DNA from: an uncultured Hungatella sp.
Lineage (GTDB): Bacteria; Bacillota; Clostridia; Lachnospirales; Lachnospiraceae
DNA: 64,000 bases
NCBI GenBank assembly: GCA_949879795.1
Contig: CATLBR010000001.1
Location: forward strand, 167,821 to 231,820
Reading direction: 5' to 3'
Part shown: in pieces, positions 25,493 through 33,911 of the stretch
Layout: each line of letters starts with the position of its first letter
How positions within the stretch are numbered: the first letter of the stretch is position 1
Notes under the pieces: generated by a model
Databases searched by the model: none
The model's input: the letters and a program-made list of their open reading frames with translations, nothing else
Told to the model about the DNA's origin: nothing
Made by a program: the position numbers and the translations under genes

Positions 25493-28400
25493 ATGGATTC
25501 TAAGATCGCCAAAAGAAGAATCGGGGATGTCATAAGAGTTGACACGATCACAAGTTCCCAGACGGATTTTATGGCAACCCATGTGGAATTAAAAAATATT
25601 CAGCTGGCCAGGACCTATGAGGGAAAAGCGGAATGCGTTTTGACGGAGGAGGAGGCCTTTCACCGGTATGTATTAAATCCGGATAATGTTCATCAGCTTA
25701 TTCTGGTTACAGGTCTCAGCGGTACGGGAAAATCCCATCTGATTCGATGGTTTTCTACAAGGCTTCAGAGAGAGTACCAGGAAAATGAGGTGGTTTTATT
25801 TATTCGGAGGAGTGATAATAGTTTAAAGGGAACCATTAAGCAGCTTCTTGCGCTGGAGGAAGTGGCACAGATACCTGATAAAGAGGTTTACGAGAGATTG
25901 GTACGGGCCACTACGGTTATAGATAACAAGAAGCTGAAAGACATGATCTATCAAAATTTCATTGTTGAGATCATGAATGATGAAAATGACGAAATACTGA
26001 CACATCATAAGAAAAAAAGGCTGGTTGCTCTTTTGCGCAATGATTCTTTCCAGGAAAGACTTTTGGAAGATGACAAGGCCATTGACAGGATATACCAGAA
26101 GGTGGCGCAGTCAAGAACAGGAGATACCAGGGATGTGGTAGCCTTGTTTAAGGCAGAAGATTTTTATATTGACGCGGAATTTTGTGAAAACATGATTCGT
26201 GATGAGGCTGACAGGAACGCTCGTGTTATGGCTCAAAGCCTGGTGGGAGATGAGGAGTACGCCGAACAAATCGCGAAATATATGAATACTCTGGTCAATA
26301 ATGTGATTCAAACATGTGCCGGTCTGGAACCGGGGGATTTTGAGCAGGTATTTTTAGAAATCAGGAAAGAACTAAAGCGCCAGGGAAAATCATTGACCCT
26401 GCTGATAGAGGATATTACGGCATTTACAGGGGTAAATGTAGCCCTGCTCAATGTTCTTTCTCTGGAAAATACGGGAATGTATGGGGATATTTGCCGGCTC
26501 TCGTCTATCGTAGGGACTACGACTGCGTATTTTGAGGATGTGTTTCCAGCAAACTATCGGGAGCGGGTAAGTTGTTATATGAGAATTTCAGAGGAGGCTT
26601 TTGGCGCTGATAAGGATTCTTTATGTGAATTTGTGGGAAAGTATCTGAATGCCATGTCTTTACAGACATCTGTCCTGGAAAATTGGCTGGATAAAGGAGG
26701 TTATCAGGATGATTATCCGGTTCATATGGATGTAGAAGGTCAGGACTGGGATCGCATGACATTAAAAAATGGAAAGCAGGTAAATCTGTTCCCATTTACC
26801 AGGACAGCAATTATCAAATTATTTTCTCTGTTGCCGGAACGTCAGCAGACGCCACGATATCTTTTGAGAGATATTGTGGAGAGGGGAGTACGGAATTATC
26901 TGGCGGGTCCGGAATTATTTCCGGGTTTTACCATTGAGCGGTCAGAGAATTATCCGTGGAATCCGGTGGAACACAGAGGGCGTCTTTTGCAGTTCGCAAA
27001 GGATTCTGAGTTTGACCGAATGGATATTTTTATCAGAATCTGGGGCAATGGAAACCTTTTTTCTGATATGGACCCTTCGGGGAAAAGGTATCTTGGGGGG
27101 ATTCCGGAGCATGCCTTTGACGATTTTAGGATGACAAAGATTTCAGGAATAGAAAGAAGAGATTCTCTCCCAGAGACCATAAAGTCAGAGACAAAACCTC
27201 TGGAGCCGAAGCAGATATCGATTGAACCCAGACCGCCAAAGCCAGAGGCGAGTCCGGCGCAGATTGCTTTTCAGTTGGGAATACAGACCATTTATCGATG
27301 GGTTCAGGGGGGAACTCTTAATTTTGACAGTACGAAAAGAGATGCTAAGATGATGCAGCAGTCCCGTGATGAGATGAACCGATACATTTATAATGCGATA
27401 AACTGGCAGATAGAGGGTATCTCGATTGACAATATTTCGAAATATACCAGCAAAGAGTTCATCGGATTTGAGAGGCAGAATAAAAAAATGGATAAATCTT
27501 TGATACTGTTAGAGGCCAATTCAGAGACTCAGAGTGTATTGGAAGCGTTTCTTGCTTTTGTTACTTTGGGTGAGGGAAAAACCTGGGATTTTGAAGGGGG
27601 ACCATGGAGACAGTACCAGATACAGTTGTGGTTTGAGAAAGTGAAACCTCGGATAATTGAGAAAGTCAGGACATTTAATGGGTATATTGTGGATTATCAG
27701 GAGTGCGCCATAGCCGCGGAAATGCTTCGGGAGATTCTGGCTGGCCAGTACAAGGGAAGTACGGTTGAGGGAATGACGGAAAAACTTTTATGGGAGACAC
27801 AGGCACAGACGGTTTTGGATACTTCTTCTCACTGTAAAGAATGGATATCTCTGATGAATAGTGTAAACGATACGGCGCAGACAATAAAGAATACGATTCT
27901 TGATTATTATAATATTGTTCAGGGAACCGGAGGAAGAAATAAATACATAGACCGAGCTCATTTGAATGGTGATTTTAAGAAAATGCAAAAACAACGGTTG
28001 TGTATAAGGGAGGAAATACTTTCAGAAAAGGATCCCTTTAAATTGAGACAGGATATACGGAACATTTTCAGGGATATTCAGGGAAAATTACAAAAGGTCA
28101 GTGAGGCGGAGGTGGAGCGCGCGAAATCCAAAGTGGAAAAGTTGGCAGAGTTGGTTGATTATAAAAGCTGGAGCGACAGTGATATCCTGGATTTGGTAGA
28201 GGAGATCAAGGAGTTTTATGACGGCGCGAATTCAGCAAAAATTAATATAAAATATGAAATCGGCATGATGAAAGAGGTAAAAAAGGATGCAGGGTCCATA
28301 GCCCATGCTCTTAAAAATGTGGACAATGGGATTTTGCTAAAAGATCCTCTTGATGTTTTGATGGCATTTTCTCAGGCTCCTTTGGCCAAGATTGATAAAT

Positions 28401-28573
28401 TGTTGCTTTTGTTGGAAAAGGTCCATAAGGATATCAAATTTGTCCAGGGGGATATCGAAAAGCGGAGGGAGAAGGCGATTCAAAATCTTGGCGGTACCAG
28501 AGATGACAGGTATGATGCCCAAAAGGCGATTATCCTGAAAAATATGGAGACTGTTGAGGGATGGGAGGTGTAA
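25493..28573 (+). CDS. dpdH: DpdH-like large P-loop ATPase
   Basis: 1026 aa. An N-terminal ATPase domain with Walker A VTGLSGTGKSHLIRWF (about residues 72-87) and a likely Walker B LTLLIEDITAF (about 302-312). The remaining 600 residues are mostly helical with charged stretches near 780-880. Size, motif position and place after the DpdG-like gene match DpdH. The whole recalls large STAND/AAA-like defence ATPases that act as sensors or assembly motors. Stop and next start are 3 bp apart. Nothing points to a nuclease within this protein, so cleavage, if any, must come from another subunit. Confidence 0.75.
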   Translation: MDSKIAKRRIGDVIRVDTITSSQTDFMATHVELKNIQLARTYEGKAECVLTEEEAFHRYVLNPDNVHQLILVTGLSGTGKSHLIRWFSTRLQREYQENEVVLFIRRSDNSLKGTIKQLLALEEVAQIPDKEVYERLVRATTVIDNKKLKDMIYQNFIVEIMNDENDEILTHHKKKRLVALLRNDSFQERLLEDDKAIDRIYQKVAQSRTGDTRDVVALFKAEDFYIDAEFCENMIRDEADRNARVMAQSLVGDEEYAEQIAKYMNTLVNNVIQTCAGLEPGDFEQVFLEIRKELKRQGKSLTLLIEDITAFTGVNVALLNVLSLENTGMYGDICRLSSIVGTTTAYFEDVFPANYRERVSCYMRISEEAFGADKDSLCEFVGKYLNAMSLQTSVLENWLDKGGYQDDYPVHMDVEGQDWDRMTLKNGKQVNLFPFTRTAIIKLFSLLPERQQTPRYLLRDIVERGVRNYLAGPELFPGFTIERSENYPWNPVEHRGRLLQFAKDSEFDRMDIFIRIWGNGNLFSDMDPSGKRYLGGIPEHAFDDFRMTKISGIERRDSLPETIKSETKPLEPKQISIEPRPPKPEASPAQIAFQLGIQTIYRWVQGGTLNFDSTKRDAKMMQQSRDEMNRYIYNAINWQIEGISIDNISKYTSKEFIGFERQNKKMDKSLILLEANSETQSVLEAFLAFVTLGEGKTWDFEGGPWRQYQIQLWFEKVKPRIIEKVRTFNGYIVDYQECAIAAEMLREILAGQYKGSTVEGMTEKLLWETQAQTVLDTSSHCKEWISLMNSVNDTAQTIKNTILDYYNIVQGTGGRNKYIDRAHLNGDFKKMQKQRLCIREEILSEKDPFKLRQDIRNIFRDIQGKLQKVSEAEVERAKSKVEKLAELVDYKSWSDSDILDLVEEIKEFYDGANSAKINIKYEIGMMKEVKKDAGSIAHALKNVDNGILLKDPLDVLMAFSQAPLAKIDKLLLLLEKVHKDIKFVQGDIEKRREKAIQNLGGTRDDRYDAQKAIILKNMETVEGWEV

Positions 28574-28576
28574 TCG

Positions 28577-29245
28577 ATGCTGTTGGAAGATTTGAGAAAA
28601 GCGATTGAGGATATGGAAGAGATTCAAAGTCTGGAACAGGATTCCCAAGATTCCCAGAGACAGGACAGGGTAGATAATTTGTATGGGCAGGAAGTAAATG
28701 ATAACAATAAACTTGTATGCAACATTGAAAATACCAGAAAATTTGTAAAGTTTATTCCGTCATTAGCGTTGAAGGAGCGATTACGGAAATTATTAAAGGA
28801 TTCCAAAGACTGTATGGATACCGGATTGGTACCGGAAAGCCGATTAAAAGCTTTGCAAATTACCACAAAAAAAGTACGTGAGGATTTTGAGAGGGAGTGG
28901 AATATATTTTATAAAGATGTCTCAGAGAAAAGACTTCATAAGATTTCGGCAATAAAGGAAATCACATCTGATAAAAACAAGACCGGATATGCCATTAATA
29001 AAATCAGAAATGGTTTGATTATCAACTATGAAAATGATAATAGAATCAGGCAGTTGGCAGAAGGGCTCTCAGAGGCAGATGATATTTTAAAAGAATTGGG
29101 GCTTGATAAGGAGAATGAAATTATGACTTTTCTGGATAAAGTTTCCGAGGGGCAGGCCACCATCTTAGATATAACGGATTCTGTAGAGAAGTGGATTGGA
29201 GAAAATAATCTTGGCGGTAAATTTCTGATTAGATTTGGGTCATAA
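28577..29245 (+). CDS. Helical protein of unknown function, same operon
   Basis: 222 aa, not recognised. The sequence is rich in Glu, Asp, Lys and Leu, with Gln/Asp/Ser repeats near residues 20-32 (EQDSQDSQRQD) and likely coiled coils at about 90-125. The C-terminus has GLIINYENDNRIRQLAEGL and SVEKWIGENNLGGKF. It sits between the ATPase and the HNH gene at 3 bp and 14 bp, so it is almost certainly co-expressed with them and may bridge the two. It is the least typical member of the block. Confidence 0.6.
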   Translation: MLLEDLRKAIEDMEEIQSLEQDSQDSQRQDRVDNLYGQEVNDNNKLVCNIENTRKFVKFIPSLALKERLRKLLKDSKDCMDTGLVPESRLKALQITTKKVREDFEREWNIFYKDVSEKRLHKISAIKEITSDKNKTGYAINKIRNGLIINYENDNRIRQLAEGLSEADDILKELGLDKENEIMTFLDKVSEGQATILDITDSVEKWIGENNLGGKFLIRFGS

Positions 29246-29259
29246 AAGAGGAGGGTATC

Positions 29260-30456
29260 TTGCGAAACTATTCCAACCAATTAGACCTGAAAAATTTCAT
29301 ACATATGTTGGATGACACCACGGAATGCTATAAGTTTTACTGGTTTGATGCCATTTTGTCCATCATGTCAGAGGGTAAATTTGAGATAGAGTTTGACAGG
29401 ATTATCGACCAGATGATAGCTGACGCATGGTATTCCGTATCAGAGTATCATCTGCATCTCGGATTAAAGGATGGCACAGGGAAGATCATGAACAGTCTGG
29501 AACGGGCTGTGAATAAATTGATTGCGCGCTCGGAACTGGAGCATGAAGCCAGCCCGGATAAGATTATGACTGAAATTAAGAGGCAGAACCAGTTGATTCG
29601 GGATGAAAAGTATCAGATATCAAAGATGGTCCCATATCGATTGTTATCCCCTTTTTTGGTTGAGGTGAGGGGGAATGATAAAATTTGGGATCAGAAGAAG
29701 CGGTTAATTGCCTATATTAAAGAGATGAATGAGAAGAACCGATTCCCATATATTATCGAGGATGCGATCGCTTTGAAAAAGCGTGTGGTGATCAGTGAGG
29801 CATGGCGGCAGATGCTATTGGATTATATGGTGCCGATCAGGAGCTGGATTAAGCTAAAGAAGATAAGATATCTCCAGGACAGGAATCCTGGTGTCCCCGG
29901 AATTATCTATAAGCTGGAACCAGAGAATGAGCGAACCAGAAAATTGGCGCATGTCCGCAAGCTGTGGAGTTCGATTATGGAGCTGTCACCGGTAAGGGAT
30001 ATTTATTCGGATCGTATGATATCGCCGAAAGAGTATGAGGTAGATCATTTTATCCCCTGGTCTTATATAGCCAATGATGAGATCTGGAATCTGGTTCCTA
30101 TGGAAAGTTCGCTGAATTCAAGTAAAGGCAATCGACTGCCAAGGTGGGAGACCTATTTTCGGAAATTCGCAGGCATACAATATGGAATGTATTGTCAAGT
30201 GCAAGAGTTGGATGTGCTTTTTGGACTGTTTCAAGAATGTCACAGAGATAATCTGGCAAGTATATGGGCGAGTGAGGAGCTGTACCAGCCAGGAATTTCG
30301 GAGGAGAAGTTTATGAGTATCTTGGATAATAATATGAGGCCGATTTATGATTCCGCGCAGGTGCAGGGATATGCTGTCTGGAATTTTTTAACTTGTGTGA
30401 AACCGTTACAAAATATCATAGCAATCCCTACCAAAGCAGATTCCCTGTGTCATTAA
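29260..30456 (+). CDS. HNH endonuclease, candidate effector
   Basis: 398 aa from TTG 29260, chosen because AGGAGGG lies 6 bases upstream. The HNH motif is clear: YEVDHFIPWSY (about residues 259-269, first His263), then NLVPMESSLNSSKGN, giving the H-N-(H/N)-K metal-binding arrangement. The N-terminal 250 residues are helical with no named domain. It is the last gene of the effector operon and the only clear HNH nuclease in it. HNH enzymes nick or cut DNA. In the related phosphorothioate system Ssp, nicking is also done by an HNH-type effector (SspE), but that protein is DUF262-fused and this one is not. Confidence 0.88.
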   Translation: MRNYSNQLDLKNFIHMLDDTTECYKFYWFDAILSIMSEGKFEIEFDRIIDQMIADAWYSVSEYHLHLGLKDGTGKIMNSLERAVNKLIARSELEHEASPDKIMTEIKRQNQLIRDEKYQISKMVPYRLLSPFLVEVRGNDKIWDQKKRLIAYIKEMNEKNRFPYIIEDAIALKKRVVISEAWRQMLLDYMVPIRSWIKLKKIRYLQDRNPGVPGIIYKLEPENERTRKLAHVRKLWSSIMELSPVRDIYSDRMISPKEYEVDHFIPWSYIANDEIWNLVPMESSLNSSKGNRLPRWETYFRKFAGIQYGMYCQVQELDVLFGLFQECHRDNLASIWASEELYQPGISEEKFMSILDNNMRPIYDSAQVQGYAVWNFLTCVKPLQNIIAIPTKADSLCH

Positions 30457-30471
30457 CTACCCTGTTTTCTC

Positions 30472-30624
30472 TCACATCTCTGTCACCTTTATCGGAACCG
30501 GCCCATGTCTTGCCAGTTTGTTGAAATACTCATCTGAGGTGTGGTACTTCATACGAGACTGAGGACGTTCTGCTGCAGGAGCGACGAAGTCTGGGCCTGT
30601 TCCGGGGAGATACTGTCCAAAAAT
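30472..30624 (-). pseudogene. Possible remnant of an older minus-strand coding region
   Basis: On the minus strand two short frames run into one another near 30552: one reads GGFLDSISPEQAQTSS... and ends at a TGA, the other starts MKYHTSDEYFNKLARHG and ends at 30472. Composition and codon use are GC-richer than the surrounding island. I do not recognise the protein; it may be a scar of DNA displaced by island insertion. Confidence 0.25.
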
Positions 30625-30635
30625 CCTCCCACCAA

Positions 30636-30664
30636 TTGACAATTCCCCCACAACCCGCTATAAT
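30636..30664 (+). promoter_or_regulatory. Perfect consensus promoter upstream of the RT-associated RNA
   Basis: TTGACA (30636-30641), a 17-bp spacer and TATAAT (30659-30664), the exact sigma-70/sigma-A consensus. The expected start of transcription is about A30671. The RT start codon is a further 329 bp away, far more than a normal leader, which argues for a transcript with its own function. Confidence 0.85.
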
Positions 30665-30670
30665 AAAACT

Positions 30671-30990
30671 ACCTTACACATCTGGTATAAGGGAAGATGA
30701 TTGTTGTCAACACCTCCTTTGCTGCTTCTGCGAGGGCCAGACCTGTTGATGATCGGTCCGAATTCGAATTTATATATCCCGACATCACTAGCGTCAGGGT
30801 AAGTTCCATGAGACTTACGTTGATATACATGTCCTGCTTGATTGTAATCCAGTTAAGCATTGCGTTTAATCGGATAGCTGGTAACATGAATCGGTCGTCG
30901 ATGAGATGACGAAAAGTGAATACCACGTTTTGTTTGTACCCGTTGGCTAAGGAATGCTATCCTCCATGCCGGCGGGTATCGGCATTTTAG
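30671..30990 (+). ncRNA. Candidate structured RNA partner of the reverse transcriptase (DRT2-like layout)
   Basis: About 320 nt between the consensus promoter and the RT gene, with no ribosome-bound gene evident. Hairpins: GACC/GGTC 30740-30758; GTAAGT/ACTTAC 30799-30818 (6 bp); TCGTC/GACGA 30895-30912; ATGCCG/CGGCAT 30966-30985 just before the RT ribosome binding site. AATTCGAATT at 30761-30770 is self-complementary. Plus strand 30691-30906 and minus strand 30672-30956 are both free of stops in one frame. Retrons and DRT2/DRT9-type systems carry their template RNA in this position. The 3' boundary is a guess, and no retron msr/msd flanking repeats were found. Confidence 0.6.
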
Positions 30991-30999
30991 GGGGGGACT

Positions 31000-32346
31000 A
31001 TGATAGATCCTGAAGCCTGGAGGACATCAGAAAAGGCCGTCAAAAAGAGTCAGAGATACTATGCTCATTTTGATTACCGCACGGATCTGACAAAGTGTTG
31101 GGATTATATTTCGGATCCGAAAAAGATTTGTAAGCACGGTTTTTATCCCTTTATACACTACAAGAAAGACATGAGCAAATATTCTGCGGAAAAGGGAGGA
31201 ATGAAAGAAAAGTACAGGGATATCTGTTACGCTGCCCATATTGACCGCTGTATTTTTCAGCTCTATAATTTTATACTCAATGAGCGCTATAATGAGGAAT
31301 GCGTCCGGCTGGGGATCCAGGATGCTGCTGTCGCCTATCGGACGAATCTGAGAAAACAGAACAATATTGATTTTGCCAAGAAGGCGATTCAGTTTATCCT
31401 CGACAGCGGTGACTGCTATATCATGATCGGGGATTTCACAAAGTTTTTTGATCGTCTGGATCACCGATATCTGAAGGAACAGTGGTGCAGTCTGCTCCAT
31501 GTGGACAGGCTTCCGCCGGATCACTACGCGGTGTTTAAGAATATCACAAGGTATGGTTATGTTGAACTGACCGACCTGCTGAAAATACACGGCCTGGAGG
31601 ACAATTCAAAGGGGCGGCGGGCGTTAAATGAGATGAAGCGTGTTTCATCGCCGGATGAGTTAAAGAAGAACGGGTTTCGCATTCAGAAGAATCAGAATCC
31701 CGGGATTCCCCAGGGGTCCCCTATGAGCGGAGTGCTGGCGAATGTGTATATGCTGTCCGCGGATAAAGTGATTTCTGATTATGTGTCAGAGTACCATGGT
31801 TTGTATATGCGGTACAGTGATGATTTTATGGTCGTGCTGCCCCATATCGGGGAGGCGGATGCCAGCTATATTTTGATGAGGATCAGTGAATTGTTCAATG
31901 GTTCGGATTTCCCCGGACTGGAACTTCAGCCCGCTAAGACCCAATATTATCATTTTCATGAGAATCGGATAGAAAACTGCGGGAAGACGATTCATGAGAA
32001 AGCGGGCGGTTCAAATAACTATCTGAATTTTCTTGGCTTTACCTTTGACGGAGTTCATGTGAACTTTCGGGCGAAAACGATCTCCAAGTATTACCAGCGG
32101 ATGCGCCACAAGGCGAAGCTGATCGCGAAAAGCAACGGATACACCAAGCTGGGAAACCATATCAGCAAGAGGAATCTGTATATCAGGTATTCGGTGAGAG
32201 GGGCATCAGGCAGGCAAGGGAACTTTTTCACCTATGTGGGACATGCCCAGGAGACGCGTCGATTTGGTCCCGATGAACCTATAGGGATTATTTCGAAAAG
32301 GAATATGGCGAAGATACGTAATTGTCTGAAAAAGGAGTATAAATAG
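31000..32346 (+). CDS. Stand-alone reverse transcriptase, UG/DRT class (DRT2-like candidate)
   Basis: 448 aa. RT motifs in order: AHIDRCIFQLYNFILNERYN region (RT1/2), MIGDFTKFFDRLDH with catalytic D145, GIPQGSPMSGVLANVYML (RT4), RYSDDFMVVLP with Y272-S-D-D (RT5), then LQPAKTQ and YLNFLGFTFDG (RT6/7). There is no maturase or HNH domain, so it is not an ordinary group II intron protein, and no protease or integrase domain. Length and the basic C-terminus fit 'unknown group' antiviral RTs. The upstream 330-bp non-coding region with a consensus promoter is the layout of RT systems that copy a dedicated RNA. Canonical retron RTs are shorter and carry VTG after the thumb; I do not see it. The exact subclass needs a tree. 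Confidence 0.85.
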   Translation: MIDPEAWRTSEKAVKKSQRYYAHFDYRTDLTKCWDYISDPKKICKHGFYPFIHYKKDMSKYSAEKGGMKEKYRDICYAAHIDRCIFQLYNFILNERYNEECVRLGIQDAAVAYRTNLRKQNNIDFAKKAIQFILDSGDCYIMIGDFTKFFDRLDHRYLKEQWCSLLHVDRLPPDHYAVFKNITRYGYVELTDLLKIHGLEDNSKGRRALNEMKRVSSPDELKKNGFRIQKNQNPGIPQGSPMSGVLANVYMLSADKVISDYVSEYHGLYMRYSDDFMVVLPHIGEADASYILMRISELFNGSDFPGLELQPAKTQYYHFHENRIENCGKTIHEKAGGSNNYLNFLGFTFDGVHVNFRAKTISKYYQRMRHKAKLIAKSNGYTKLGNHISKRNLYIRYSVRGASGRQGNFFTYVGHAQETRRFGPDEPIGIISKRNMAKIRNCLKKEYK

Positions 32347-32406
32347 AGAGTATAATCAATATTGAGAACAGGATATGTGAAACGCAAAAGATTTATAACT
32401 AAAGGA

Positions 32407-32447
32407 AACTTTGAGGGCAGCCCCCAACCCGGACTGCCCTCAAAGTT
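32407..32447. terminator. 14-bp perfect hairpin between the RT and the convergent PTS gene
   Basis: AACTTTGAGGGCAG (32407-32420) pairs fully with CTGCCCTCAAAGTT (32434-32447), 13-nt loop. It lies 61 bp after the RT stop and 17 bp beyond the stop of the opposing gene, so it probably terminates both, though U tracts are weak. Confidence 0.7.
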
Positions 32448-32463
32448 ACTTAAAATCCTCTTC

Positions 32464-33495
32464 CTACAACTCCAACTTCAAATCCCCATCTTTAATCCAT
32501 CCCGCCTTTCTCAGCGCTTCTCCGAACACCCAGGTCAGCACGGCTGGAAGTAGGAAGCAGACCAGCAGGATTCCCAGCCACATGTTTGTTCCCCCGCCCA
32601 TGGCGGTGTACACGCCGATGGGGCCTACCAGTCCGCAGGTGCCCATGCCGGCTCCTGTCGGGATGTTTTCCATGTGAAAGACCATGGTGGCCACAGGCCC
32701 TGTGACCATGGAGGCCAGTGTGGGCGGAAGCCATATTTTCGGATTCTTTACGATATTGCCCATCTGGAGCATGGAGGTGCCCAGGCCCTGGGCCAGGAGG
32801 CCTCCGATGCCGTTTTCACGGAAGCTCATGACAGCGAAGCCGATCATCTGGGCACAGCACCCGGCGGTGGCCGCGCCTCCGGCCAGGCCGTCCAGGCTCA
32901 GCATGATGCAGATGGCGGCGCTGCTTATGGGGAGGGTCAGGGCGATGCCGATGAGGGCGGACACCAGAATTCCCATGAAGAAGGGCTGCATCATGGTGGT
33001 GGTCTTTACCAGGTTGCCGAATCCGGTCATGAAGGCGGACACGCCGGGGCCCACGAACTGGGCCATGAAGACACCGGAGATGATGGTGACGCCGGGAGTC
33101 ACCAGGATGTCCACCCGGGTCTCTTTTGACACCATTTTTCCCAGCTCCACGGCCACGATGGCAGCCACAAAAGCGCCTACAGGGCCCCCCAGGTCATTTC
33201 CTGCGATACCTACGGTGGCGGCGGACAAAAGCACCAGCTGAGGCGCTTTTAAGGCGTAGGCGATGGATACCCCCAGGGCAGCGCCGGTGGCTCCCTTGGC
33301 GTACTGGGATATGGTATTGAAAACTTCAATGCCGGATTTTTCGCCTAAGGTGGCGAAGATGGTTCCGATGAGCAGGGAGGCAAAGAGGCCGAAGGCCATG
33401 GCTCCCATGGCGTCGATGAAATAGGTCTTGAGAGTGGGATGAATGTTTTTACGCTCTAAAAATGCTTTGATACCTGTCTGATTTTTCTGATTCAT
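32464..33495 (-). CDS. PTS EIIC-type (PF13303-like) membrane transporter
   Basis: 343 aa from the ATG at 33495 (GAGGAG upstream); a longer frame to 33600 has no ribosome binding site. The protein is almost wholly hydrophobic with about 9-10 membrane segments and Gly-rich loops (GNDLGGPVGAF, GGGTNMW), typical of the PTS_EIIC_2 group of integral membrane transporters related to sugar phosphotransferase permeases. No EIIA or EIIB domain is attached, so phosphotransfer partners would be elsewhere or absent. Substrate is unknown. A promoter TTGCTT-16-TACAAT (33671-33644) lies upstream. It is the first gene of core-type composition to the right of the island. Confidence 0.85.
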   Translation of the reverse strand: MNQKNQTGIKAFLERKNIHPTLKTYFIDAMGAMAFGLFASLLIGTIFATLGEKSGIEVFNTISQYAKGATGAALGVSIAYALKAPQLVLLSAATVGIAGNDLGGPVGAFVAAIVAVELGKMVSKETRVDILVTPGVTIISGVFMAQFVGPGVSAFMTGFGNLVKTTTMMQPFFMGILVSALIGIALTLPISSAAICIMLSLDGLAGGAATAGCCAQMIGFAVMSFRENGIGGLLAQGLGTSMLQMGNIVKNPKIWLPPTLASMVTGPVATMVFHMENIPTGAGMGTCGLVGPIGVYTAMGGGTNMWLGILLVCFLLPAVLTWVFGEALRKAGWIKDGDLKLEL

Positions 33496-33643
33496 GTGTT
33501 GATCTCCTCTTGTAGTGAAAAAGTCCCGGATAAAGGTGCCGGGCAGATGGGGGATTTGGCGTGCCGTCCGCAGAATATACGCGGACGGCAGCCTGCACAC
33601 ATTTGACTTCCCAGGGTCAAAGCAGTTTCAAAAATTAAATTGA

Positions 33644-33671
33644 ATTGTACCACAGATTTGAAAAAAAGCAA
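33644..33671 (-). promoter_or_regulatory. Promoter for the PTS IIC gene
   Basis: Minus strand TTGCTT (33671-33666), 16 bp, TACAAT (33649-33644). The intergenic space 33496-33911 holds this, the hflK promoter and nothing else that I can support. Confidence 0.5.
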
Positions 33672-33763
33672 GAGCATTGACAAAAAAATCACAAAAAGTC
33701 TTTTGGCACTTTTGGCGCTTGTCACGGTTTCCTGGTCTCGTTGGCAGTCCTGCTGATAATTTT

Positions 33764-33792
33764 GTGACAAAAGGGAAAACCTGTGGTATAGT
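33764..33792 (+). promoter_or_regulatory. Promoter for the hflKC operon
   Basis: GTGACA (33764-33769), 17 bp, TATAGT (33787-33792), about 120 bp before the hflK start, leaving a long 5' leader. Confidence 0.6.
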
Positions 33793-33911
33793 AACCGTAT
33801 GCAATTTGTAAATTGCGGACAAGTATTATCAGATATTGTCAGAGATATTGTCAGGCGGATGGAAAGCGTCACGTCTGCAGTCGGGAAACCGGGAGAGAAA
33901 AGAGGTGTCAT

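Noticed and set aside
25493..28573. BREX or DISARM ATPase
   Set aside because: No pglX, pglZ, brxC/L, drmA-type or methyltransferase genes nearby; order and sizes fit DpdE-H better.
30697..30909. A conventional 70-codon protein gene upstream of the RT
   Set aside because: The ATG has no ribosome binding site, hairpins cross the region and the minus strand is equally open; a template RNA fits better, with the open frame treated as a separate finding.
31000..32346. Group II intron reverse transcriptase
   Set aside because: No maturase (domain X) or HNH domain, and no domain V-like hairpin with a GAAA-type receptor found downstream.
30636..32346. Classic retron (msr-msd-ret)
   Set aside because: No pair of inverted a1/a2 repeats flanking a short msr/msd was found, and the RT is longer than typical retron RTs and lacks the VTG motif.
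32674..33241. Plus-strand frames of 150-185 codons over the PTS gene
   Set aside because: Shadows of a membrane protein gene; His/Gly- and Met/Pro-rich translations with no ribosome binding site.
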